Assembly: GCA_016719945.1 (NCBI GenBank)
Contig: JADJYE010000035.1
Span: 62,001-126,000, forward strand
From: Polyangiaceae bacterium
GTDB lineage: Bacteria; Myxococcota_A; Polyangia; Polyangiales; Polyangiaceae
Reading direction: 5' to 3'
DNA: 64,000 nucleotides
Shown here: positions 42,175 through 49,017 of the stretch, in pieces
How the letters are laid out: each line of letters opens with the position of its first letter
Numbering within the stretch: position 1 is the first letter of the stretch
Translations under genes and position numbers: made by a program
Notes under the pieces: generated by a model
What the model was told of the DNA's origin: nothing
Database searches by the model: none
Seen by the model: the letters and a program-made list of their open reading frames with translations, nothing else

Positions 42175-43064
42175 CGATCGCCGATCTCGCGAGCGTGCCG
42201 TTCGAAAGGGCCGGCGACCTCGCCTCGCTGTGCGCGCGAGTCGGCGAGCTCGCCGACTCGGAGCAGCCCTTCGTCTTGCTGGCGGGCGGCACCGACTGGA
42301 TGGTCGAGCAGGAGCTGCGTAAGCCGTTCGCAGCTGGCGCCGAGCCGCGCGTCATCGATGTCTCGCGCCTCGACAAGCTCCGCGAGATCCGCCTCGAGGG
42401 GAACGTGCTGTCGATCGGCGCAGGGGTGACCTACTGGGAGATGCGAAACAGCCCGGAGGTGCGCGCGCACGCGCCGCTGCTCGAGCGCATGGCCCGAGAC
42501 GTCGGGGCGATCCAGATCCAAGCGCGCGGCACGCTCGGCGGGAACCTCGCGACGGGCTCTCCCGCGGCGGACGGGGTCGCCGCGGTGGCGGCCTACGACG
42601 CGATCCTCGTCGTCCAGAGCCGCCGCGGCGTGCGCCGTATCCCGATGTCGGAGCTGCAGACCGGGTACAAAGCCAGCACCCGCGAGGGCGACGAGATCTT
42701 CGTCGCGGTGGAGATCCTCCTGCCGGGCCCCGACGCGCGTTGGTACTGGCGCAAGGTGGGAACCCGGCGCGCCCAGGCGATCAGCAAGGTCGCGCTGGGC
42801 GGGGTCGCGCGCGTCGAGGCGGGGCAGGTCGTGCGGTGTGGCCTCGGAATGGCCTCGGTCGCCCCCGTCACGGCGCTCTTGCCCCGCACGCGCGAGCTCT
42901 TCCTCTCGACGAAGCTCGAGAAGATCGGCCCTGTGCAGCTCGACAAAGCGGTCGACAGCGACATCTCCCCGATCGACGACGTGCGCTCGACGGGTGAGTA
43001 CCGGCTCCACGTCGCGAAATCCGTCGTGCGGGACTTCGCGCGCGCCCTGGGCGCCCGCGTCTAG
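42171..43064 (+). CDS. FAD-binding subunit of the xanthine dehydrogenase-type enzyme
   Basis: 297 aa from GTG 42171. FAD-binding type 2 domain: PFVLLAGGTDWMVEQE (GGT flavin loop), DVSRLDKLREIRLEGNVLSI, GAIQIQARGTLGGNLATGSP (the R-x-x-G-T-x-G-G-N motif) and PAADGVAAVAAYDA. The C-terminal CO-dehydrogenase flavoprotein-like domain contains RKVGTRRAQAISKVALGG. It hands electrons to NAD+ or another acceptor. It ends directly against the convergent gene at 43065. Confidence 0.93.
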   Translation: MTIADLASVPFERAGDLASLCARVGELADSEQPFVLLAGGTDWMVEQELRKPFAAGAEPRVIDVSRLDKLREIRLEGNVLSIGAGVTYWEMRNSPEVRAHAPLLERMARDVGAIQIQARGTLGGNLATGSPAADGVAAVAAYDAILVVQSRRGVRRIPMSELQTGYKASTREGDEIFVAVEILLPGPDARWYWRKVGTRRAQAISKVALGGVARVEAGQVVRCGLGMASVAPVTALLPRTRELFLSTKLEKIGPVQLDKAVDSDISPIDDVRSTGEYRLHVAKSVVRDFARALGARV

Positions 43065-44738
43065 CTAGCGACTCGGGAGCGCGAGGCGGCGCACCGCCTC
43101 GCGCAGCTTCGCGTGGCGCTCGAAGCGCTCGACGAACGTGTCCTCCCGGACTCCGCCCTTGTCGCGAATGACCTGGAGCGCCGCGTGTCGCTCAGCGGTC
43201 GACCACGCGTCGAGGCCCTCGAGCGCCGCGACGAGGGGCGCCCAACGCTCGAACGCCGAGCGCTCGTCGGGGGACCATGAGGCCAGCTCACTCTGCCTGA
43301 GCTCGAGCCGCTCCCCCGCCTCGGCTTCGCAGGTCGCCTTCGCGCGCGCGCGATCGCCCGCGAAGCGCTCTGCGATCAGCCTCGAGAGCGCCCCCGCGAC
43401 GCGCGTCGGCGAGAGCTCTCCGAGCACGTCGGCGCGCCCCTTCGCGGGAAAGAAGACGTAGCCCGGGACGAGCTGCTTGAGCGTGGCGAGGTCCGAGCGG
43501 TGGGCCCTGTCGGCTCGCATGCGCGACAGCTCTCCCTCGTACACCCGGCGCACGTCTCGGTCGCGCGGCCCGAAGCCGAGCTTCGCGTAGAACCAGAACG
43601 CACCCGATTTGAGGCCCTCCTTGTTGCCGTGGCCGAGCTGGTACGGATCGATCGCGAACACGTCGGAGCCGTACAGCGCTCGCACGACCGAGAGGAGCCG
43701 GCCGAACGTGACCGCCGCCTCGCCCCCGCGGAACGATTCGAAGACGTTGAACGCGATCTCCGAGGAGCGAAAGAGGGCGCTACAGAGCGCGTACCCCAGC
43801 ACCACGCCGTTCTTGAGCATCAGGAAGCCGACCACTGCCTCGAGCAGGCTGCGTCGTTCGGGCAACACCCCGATGCAGGCGAAGACGAGGCCCCCGCCGG
43901 CGTCCACCAGCCGTACATCGGCCGGGTTCGCGTAGGCGAACACCTCGAGATCGCGCTCTCGCGGCACCATCGCGCTGCGCGCCATCTCGATCAGCGCCAC
44001 TGCCTCGGTGGCGGTCGCGTCACGAATCGACAGCGGCCCGCGCTCGAGCTCCGCCGAGAGGTCGGGCCTCGCCCGCGACAGAGGCCCTGTCTGGAAGGTG
44101 ACAGGCAGCCCCGGCACCTTCTCGCGCGTGCGGCAGGGAGTGTCCGGGCCGGGCGATAGCACGAGCGGCGGGTCGAGGTCGTCGTACAGCGCGTCGAGAA
44201 CGGCGCGGTCGTGGCCCAACGCGTCCCACCGCTCCAGCAAGAACGCTGCGTCCGTCCGCTCACCCTTGTGCTTGAGGAGCCACGCGCGCGCCGTCAGCCC
44301 CTCCTCGTCGAAGGCGGCGCGCTCGGACTCGAGCGCGAGGAAGGGGAGCAAGCGCAACAGGCGAGCGTCCCCGTCGAACTGCCTCCAGTCGACGCGGACC
44401 TGCCCGGGCCAGCGCCGCGCGAGGCGGCGCGCCGCAGGCGCGAAGAACCGGAAAGAGGTCTCGGTCCCCGCGACGCCGCTGTCCGCGAGCGCGCGCCGGT
44501 GGCGCCTCGAGTCGCGCCGCTCAGCGAACCGCTCGAGCATGCGGTCGGCCAAGCCGAGCACCTCGTCATCGTCAGGGTAGGCGCGAAGGAAGCAGAGCGC
44601 CTCGTGGAGCGCGAGCACGTCCTTGGCGCGAGGCAGCGCCGCCCGCTCGAGCCGCTCGAGGAGCGCGGCCTTCTCGCTGGCCATGCCCGGCCCGTACGAA
44701 GCAAAGATCTGGCAGAGGCGGCGGAGCGGGCTCTTCAT
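43065..44738 (-). CDS. Uncharacterised protein with GNAT-like C-terminal region
   Basis: 557 aa from ATG 44738 (MKSPLRRLCQIFASYGPGMA). The first ~240 residues are helical and charged (ALHEALCFLRAYPDDDEVLG, ERWDALGHDRAVLDALYDDL). The middle resembles an acyltransferase core: VGFLMLKNGVVLGYALCSAL, EIAFNVFESFRGGEAA, DPYQLGHGNKEGLKSGAFWF, YAKLGFGPRDRDV; the last segment is like the 'A-W-x-F-Y-x-K-L-G-F' end of GNAT enzymes. No acetyl-CoA P-loop is certain. It is third in an operon with a PLP decarboxylase and TetR (31-base gap). Function unknown. Confidence 0.65.
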   Translation of the reverse strand: MKSPLRRLCQIFASYGPGMASEKAALLERLERAALPRAKDVLALHEALCFLRAYPDDDEVLGLADRMLERFAERRDSRRHRRALADSGVAGTETSFRFFAPAARRLARRWPGQVRVDWRQFDGDARLLRLLPFLALESERAAFDEEGLTARAWLLKHKGERTDAAFLLERWDALGHDRAVLDALYDDLDPPLVLSPGPDTPCRTREKVPGLPVTFQTGPLSRARPDLSAELERGPLSIRDATATEAVALIEMARSAMVPRERDLEVFAYANPADVRLVDAGGGLVFACIGVLPERRSLLEAVVGFLMLKNGVVLGYALCSALFRSSEIAFNVFESFRGGEAAVTFGRLLSVVRALYGSDVFAIDPYQLGHGNKEGLKSGAFWFYAKLGFGPRDRDVRRVYEGELSRMRADRAHRSDLATLKQLVPGYVFFPAKGRADVLGELSPTRVAGALSRLIAERFAGDRARAKATCEAEAGERLELRQSELASWSPDERSAFERWAPLVAALEGLDAWSTAERHAALQVIRDKGGVREDTFVERFERHAKLREAVRRLALPSR

Positions 44739-44769
44739 CCGGACGCGAGGATACCTCGCGCCATCGAGG

Positions 44770-45402
44770 TCACCGAGCGCGCTCCTTCGGTGCGAGCGGC
44801 GAGAGCAGGTCGAGCGCCTCTTCTCCGCGCTTCGCGAGGTCGCCCTTGGCACCGGACGCGATCCAGTCCTCGATCACGGTCCTCAGCGCCCCGACCAGGG
44901 CCCCCGCGCAGAGCCGCGCACGCCGGCGGCTCGCGGCGTCGCGCGCCGCGCCCCCCTCGAGCGCCGCCGCCAGGGCCTCTTGAGCGCGCCGGTCCCACTC
45001 GAGATCGCGCGCGAGCAAGCTCGGCGTCTGCGCCAGCAGGGCGTGCTCCCTGAGGACGCGCTCGCGCTGGACCATGTGGTCCTCCGCGAGCGCGAGCAGC
45101 GCGCGCCTCACGGCGGCCCACGCGCCTTCGCCCGGCTGCCTGGCGAGCAGCTCCCTCAGCACCTCGGTCTGCTCGCGGCGTCGCGCGAAGAGCACGTCTT
45201 CCTTGGTCGGGAAGTAGCGGAAGAACGTCCGCCGCGAGATGTCCGCCGCGTCCGCGATCTCCTCCACGGTGACGGCGTCGAACCCTCGCGCCGCGAACCT
45301 CTCCAAGGCGACCCGCGCGAGCTCGGCCTGCGCGCGCTGCTTCTTGCGCTCCCGGAGGCCGCTCGGCTCCCCGGGGAGGGGGAGGCCCGCCGGGCTCGTC
45401 AC
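44770..45402 (-). CDS. TetR/AcrR-family regulator
   Basis: 210 aa from GTG 45402, overlapping the decarboxylase stop by GTGA. Helix-turn-helix near residues 40-72: DAVTVEEIADAADISRRTFF, RYFPTKEDVLF, a typical AcrR-like recognition helix. The ligand domain has LRELLARQPGEGAWAAVRRA and ARLCAGALVGALRTVIEDWI. Because it is translated with the decarboxylase it probably regulates its own operon through the promoter at 46868-46895. Confidence 0.88.
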   Translation of the reverse strand: MTSPAGLPLPGEPSGLRERKKQRAQAELARVALERFAARGFDAVTVEEIADAADISRRTFFRYFPTKEDVLFARRREQTEVLRELLARQPGEGAWAAVRRALLALAEDHMVQRERVLREHALLAQTPSLLARDLEWDRRAQEALAAALEGGAARDAASRRRARLCAGALVGALRTVIEDWIASGAKGDLAKRGEEALDLLSPLAPKERAR

Positions 45403-46847
45403 CCCTCGCTCCGCGGCGTGAACATCTGCCCCACGAACGCGACGAGCATCTTCTCTTGGACCTTGCGCGGCAGCTCGTTCAAGAGGGCGTTCACCTCGGC
45501 CATCTTCCCAGGGACCTGTCCGCCGGAGCCGACGACGCTCGCGACGACGTTCTTGAGGCCTTCGCCGCTCGGGTCGGACTCGATCTGTTGGGCGAGCAGC
45601 GCCGCGAGCTCCTTGGGGGGCGTGGGCCCGCCTCCGGCCGCCCGAACTGCCTCCACGGCGCGCGGGAGCTCGGCGACGAAGTCGGCGATCCAGCGCGTGT
45701 TGCCCGGGTTGATCGTCATGTGGATGTTCTCCTTCGACGGCCCGTGCGCGAGCTGGACCTGCACGTGCCAGCCGCGCGCCTTGAGCTCGTCCGAGAGGGC
45801 GAACACGGAGATCTCGTCCGACGTGAAGCCGACCATGCTCATGTCGGGGCGGCCGAGCATGCGCAGGCCCGGCGTGGCGTCGATGCCGGCGACGAGCGCG
45901 TCCCGCGCGGCGAGCAGGTCCTTGGCGATACGCGTATAGCCGTCTTCGCCGAGGTGATTGAGCACCGCCCACGCGGCGGCCAGGGGCCCCCCGGATTTAG
46001 AGCTCTGGATGGTGTTGTTGATCATCGTGTAGCCGGTCCACTCGGAGCACGCGTAGATCTGGAACTTTCGCAGCTCCTCGCTGGCGTAGAGCACGACGCT
46101 CGCGCCCTTCGGGCACAGGCCATACTTGTGGAAGTCCATCGACATCGAGGTCACGCCGGGCACCCTGAAGTCGAACGCGGGGACCGCCGCGCCGAGGCGC
46201 TGGAAGTACGGGAGCATGAAGCCGCCCATGCACCCGTCGACGTGGCAGAGCAGGCCCCGCTCCTTGGCGAGGGCCGCGATCTCGGTGACCGGGTCGACCA
46301 CGCCGTGGGCGTACGAGCAGGCCGACGCCACGAGCAGCATCGTGCGGTCGCTGATGGCGGCCTTCATGGCGGCCGGGTCGGCGCGGAACGTCTCCGGGTC
46401 GACGTCGACGATCACCGTGTCGACGTCGAAGTAGTGCGCCGCCTTGTGGAAGGCAGCGTGCGCGGTGATCGGCACGAGCATCTGCGGGCGGACGCCTGGG
46501 CGCCGCGCGCGAAACCAGTCCCGCGCGGTCTGCACCGCGAGCAGGATCGACTCGGTGCCGCCGCTCGTGAAGTTGCCCACCACGCGCTCGTCGCCCCCGA
46601 GGTGGCGCCGCGCCATGTCGACCAGGTCGTTCTCGAACTTGAGCAGGCTCGGGAAGGTCGTCGGGTCGAGGCCGTTCTCGGTGAGGTAGGCCATGTACGC
46701 CTGCTTGCCGACCTCCTCGACCTCCGGGCCAGCCTCGAACACGTAGGCGAAGAGCTTGCCCTCGCGCCACGGCCAGTCGTGCTCGCGGGCAGCCTCCACG
46801 CGACGGAGCACCTCGGACTTCGACAGACCCTCGGACGGGATGTGCAT
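45399..46847 (-). CDS. PLP-dependent decarboxylase/lyase, sphingosine-1-phosphate-lyase-like
   Basis: 482 aa from ATG 46847; two upstream codon choices exist but this one follows a usable ribosome-binding region and promoter spacing. PLP group II decarboxylase fold. GNFTSGGTESILLAVQTARD is the signature of the phosphate-binding loop; HVDGCMGGFMLPYF holds the ring-stacking Asp; SMSMDFHKYGLCPKGAS carries the PLP Lys, closely matching S1P lyases. Those enzymes cleave phosphorylated sphingoid bases into an aldehyde and phosphoethanolamine. Myxobacteria are known to make sphingolipids, so this role is plausible; glutamate decarboxylase-like activity is an alternative. The last ~70 residues (KELAALLAQQIESDPSGEGL) are an extension not needed for catalysis. 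Confidence 0.8.
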   Translation of the reverse strand: MHIPSEGLSKSEVLRRVEAAREHDWPWREGKLFAYVFEAGPEVEEVGKQAYMAYLTENGLDPTTFPSLLKFENDLVDMARRHLGGDERVVGNFTSGGTESILLAVQTARDWFRARRPGVRPQMLVPITAHAAFHKAAHYFDVDTVIVDVDPETFRADPAAMKAAISDRTMLLVASACSYAHGVVDPVTEIAALAKERGLLCHVDGCMGGFMLPYFQRLGAAVPAFDFRVPGVTSMSMDFHKYGLCPKGASVVLYASEELRKFQIYACSEWTGYTMINNTIQSSKSGGPLAAAWAVLNHLGEDGYTRIAKDLLAARDALVAGIDATPGLRMLGRPDMSMVGFTSDEISVFALSDELKARGWHVQVQLAHGPSKENIHMTINPGNTRWIADFVAELPRAVEAVRAAGGGPTPPKELAALLAQQIESDPSGEGLKNVVASVVGSGGQVPGKMAEVNALLNELPRKVQEKMLVAFVGQMFTPRSEG

Positions 46848-46867
46848 GGCGGTCACCTCGAGGCGGG

Positions 46868-46895
46868 GTCTTAGCAAAGTGGCACTCGGTGTCAA
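46868..46895 (-). promoter_or_regulatory. Sigma70-type promoter TTGACA-N16-TAAGAC
   Basis: On the minus strand a perfect -35 (TTGACA, complement of 46890-46895) is followed after 16 bases by TAAGAC (complement of 46868-46873), the best promoter match in the window. It would start transcription near 46861, 14 bases before the decarboxylase ATG. TGTCA/TGACA half-sites flank the -35 region and could bind the downstream TetR. Confidence 0.6.
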
Positions 46896-46963
46896 CAGGC
46901 ATCAGATGACAGTTTGCGCCCCGGCGCTCGACAGCACGAGCGTCGCGGCCGGCCGCGAGTAGG

Positions 46964-48261
46964 ATGCCCCTCGAGATGGCCAGTGACGGGTTCCACGATC
47001 GCGCGAACGAGCGGGCGCAGGCCCTCGTCGGTCGCACCGTGGACGATCGCTACGCGATCGACCGCGTGATCGCGATGGGCGGCATGGGCACCGTCTACTT
47101 GGCCCGGCACCTGAAGCTGAAGAAGCGCGTCGCGCTCAAGGTGCTGCACCCCGACGCCGAGGATCACCCCGAGCTGTTCCTCCGCTTCGAGCGCGAAGCG
47201 CAGGCCGGGGCCCAGGTCAGCCACCCGAACGTCGCGGCGGCGACCGACTTCGGCGAGGCCCAGGACGGGACGCGCTACCTCGTCCTCGAGTACGTCCGCG
47301 GCTCGACGCTCCGTCAGGTGATCGACAGCGACGCGCCGCTGTCGTCCCTGCGCGCCGCCCGCATCGTCCGCCAGCTCGCGGCGGCGCTCGGCGAGATCCA
47401 CAAGCGTGGCATCGTGCACCGCGATCTCAAGCCGCGGAACGTTATGCTGGGGGAGGGCGACTTCGTGAAGATCGTCGACTTCGGCCTCGCCAAGATCGAC
47501 GGCGCGCGCCTGTCGACGATGCCTCGCGACGACGACGAGTCGGGCGGTCGCTTGACCGGCGGCGGGATGATCTTCGGCACGGTCGAGTACCTCGCGCCCG
47601 AGGCGGCGTACGGCATGGACCGGGTCGACCACCGCGCCGATCTGTATGCCCTGGGGGTCATCGCCTTCGAGATGCTCTCCGGCAAACACCCGTTCGAGGG
47701 CGCGGGGAGCTCGAGGCGTTCGCGGTCCAGCGCACGCGCCCCGCGCCCGCGATCAGCGAGCGCGCGCCGGGCGTCAGCGTGCCCGCGGCGCTCGAGCGGG
47801 TGGTGCAGCGGCTGCTCGAGAAGGACGTCGGGGCGCGCTACCCGTCGAGCGCAGAGCTCATCGAAGACCTCGACCTCGCGCTGCCGGACGCGCGCTTCGT
47901 CCCGGAGCCGCCGCCGCCGTCGTCCGACCTCGTGCCCTCGATCCCCGCGCCCTCGCTCGCGCGCCTCTCCAGCGAGGCGCGGGACGAGCCCCTCGCCCCG
48001 TCCCGCGCGGCGCCTCGCTCGGTCCCGCCGCCGCTGCCTCGCTCGGTCCCGCCGCCGCTGCCTCGCTCGGTCCCGCCGCTGCCGCCCTCGCTGCCCCCTG
48101 AGGCTGGAGAGAGGCGTGAGGCGTGGGCGGGAGGCACGCGCAAGAAGCGCGTGCCCGTCGGCGCGATCGCGGCTGCCTTGATCGGCGGCGCCGCCGTGCT
48201 CGCGATCGTCGCGGCCTCCGAGCACGAGCCGGCGAAGGCTCCCGGTGGGGCAGTCACCTAA
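46964..48261 (+). pseudogene. Ser/Thr protein kinase with frameshift and transmembrane helix
   Basis: From ATG 46964 (ATG 46976 possible). Kinase motifs are intact: RVIAMGGMGTVYLARH, VALKVLHPDAED, GIVHRDLKPRNVML, VKIVDFGLAKID, GTVEYLAPEAAYG, DLYALGVIAFEMLSGKHPFE. The frame then breaks; adding one G to GGGG 47704-47707 restores GELEAFAVQRTRPAPAISER and the last kinase helices (LERVVQRLLEKDVGARYPSS), giving 432 aa. The tail has Pro repeats (RSVPPPLP) and a transmembrane helix (VGAIAAALIGGAAVLAIVAA). The stop TAA 48259 is in frame with the next open frame, so the real protein may extend to 48942. Confidence 0.85.
48013..48081 (+). repeat. 24-bp repeat encoding RSVPPPLP
   Basis: Two exact copies and one shortened copy of a 24-base unit beginning cctcgctcggtcccgccg, in the juxtamembrane linker of the kinase. 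Confidence 0.7.
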
Positions 48262-48294
48262 GGCCCAAGCGCAGCGCTGACGACAGCAGAGGCG

Positions 48295-48942
48295 ATGACC
48301 GCGACGGCGAGCGCCGCATCGACCCCCGCGAGCGCGGCCCCGGCGGCCCCTGTCTCCGCGACGCCCTCAGCGGCCGTGAGCGTCAGCTCGCTCCCGAGCG
48401 CGAGCGCGGCCTCCGCGCCGGTCGACCCGGCAGAGATCACGGCGCTCGCAGGCGAGCTCAAGGGCGAGGCCATCGATCTGGCGCTCGCGCGCGGCGAGAA
48501 GCTGCTCGCTGCTCACGCCGACGTGCTCGCGACGAAGGCAGGGCGCGCCGCGGTTCGAAAGCTCCTGGTGACGCTCGCCGAGCGGGGCGACGAGCGCGCA
48601 GGGCGCGTGTTCGAGGCGGTCGGTTCGACCCAAGCCACGGCCGGCCCGGACCTGCTCTACCAGATGCTCGAGTCGGGAGGCCGCTCGCGCTGGGCGGTGC
48701 TGGCCCAGCGAGCGCTCGAGGCGCCCGCGGTCCGGGCGCGCGCCTCCGCGGCGGCGCTCGTGGCGTTCGATCTTCGCGTCGCGCCCTGCAACGAGAAGAT
48801 CCCGCTGATCGATCGGGCCGCCGACGAGGGCGACGCCCGGGCCGTGCTCGTGCTCGACGTTCAGGCGCGGGGGTGCTTCAAAGACGGCCGCAAGGTCGAC
48901 GCCGCCGTCGGGCGCCTCAAGAAGCGCCTCGAAGCGCGGTAG
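48295..48942 (+). CDS. Helical protein, probably the C-terminal domain of the preceding kinase
   Basis: 215 aa from ATG 48295, in the same frame as the corrected kinase; only TAA 48259-48261 and 33 bases separate them, and those bases also read as plausible linker (GPSAALTTAEA). The first ~45 residues are an Ala/Ser/Pro linker (ASAAPAAPVSATPSAAVSVS). The rest is HEAT/Sel1-like helices (LALARGEKLLAAHADVLATK, GRAAVRKLLVTLAERGDERA, WAVLAQRALEAPAVRARASA, KVDAAVGRLKKRLE). It has no signal peptide of its own, which favours its being the extracytoplasmic domain of the kinase rather than a separate gene. Confidence 0.55.
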   Translation: MTATASAASTPASAAPAAPVSATPSAAVSVSSLPSASAASAPVDPAEITALAGELKGEAIDLALARGEKLLAAHADVLATKAGRAAVRKLLVTLAERGDERAGRVFEAVGSTQATAGPDLLYQMLESGGRSRWAVLAQRALEAPAVRARASAAALVAFDLRVAPCNEKIPLIDRAADEGDARAVLVLDVQARGCFKDGRKVDAAVGRLKKRLEAR

Positions 48943-48954
48943 CGAGTGGTGAAG

Positions 48955-48975
48955 GCGGACGATTCCGCTGTCCGC
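48955..48975. terminator. Weak hairpin after the kinase tail
   Basis: GCGGAC-gattccgct-GTCCGC gives a 6-bp stem with a 9-base loop, 12 bases after the stop at 48942; there is no T tract. Confidence 0.3.
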
Positions 48976-48992
48976 GCAACGACCCGCACGAG

Positions 48993-48998
48993 TACGCT
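48993..48998 (+). promoter_or_regulatory. -10-like TACGCT upstream of the propeller lipoprotein
   Basis: TACGCT lies 19 bases before ATG 49018; GGAG at 49008-49011 provides the ribosome-binding site between them. Confidence 0.35.
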
Positions 48999-49017
48999 CG
49001 AGGTCTTGGAGGCGCGA

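Noticed and set aside
20100..47710. Programmed ribosomal frameshifting in the five or more broken genes
   Set aside because: The sites lack the slippery heptamers and downstream structures of known programmed shifts, and the genes are housekeeping-type enzymes with no family history of it.
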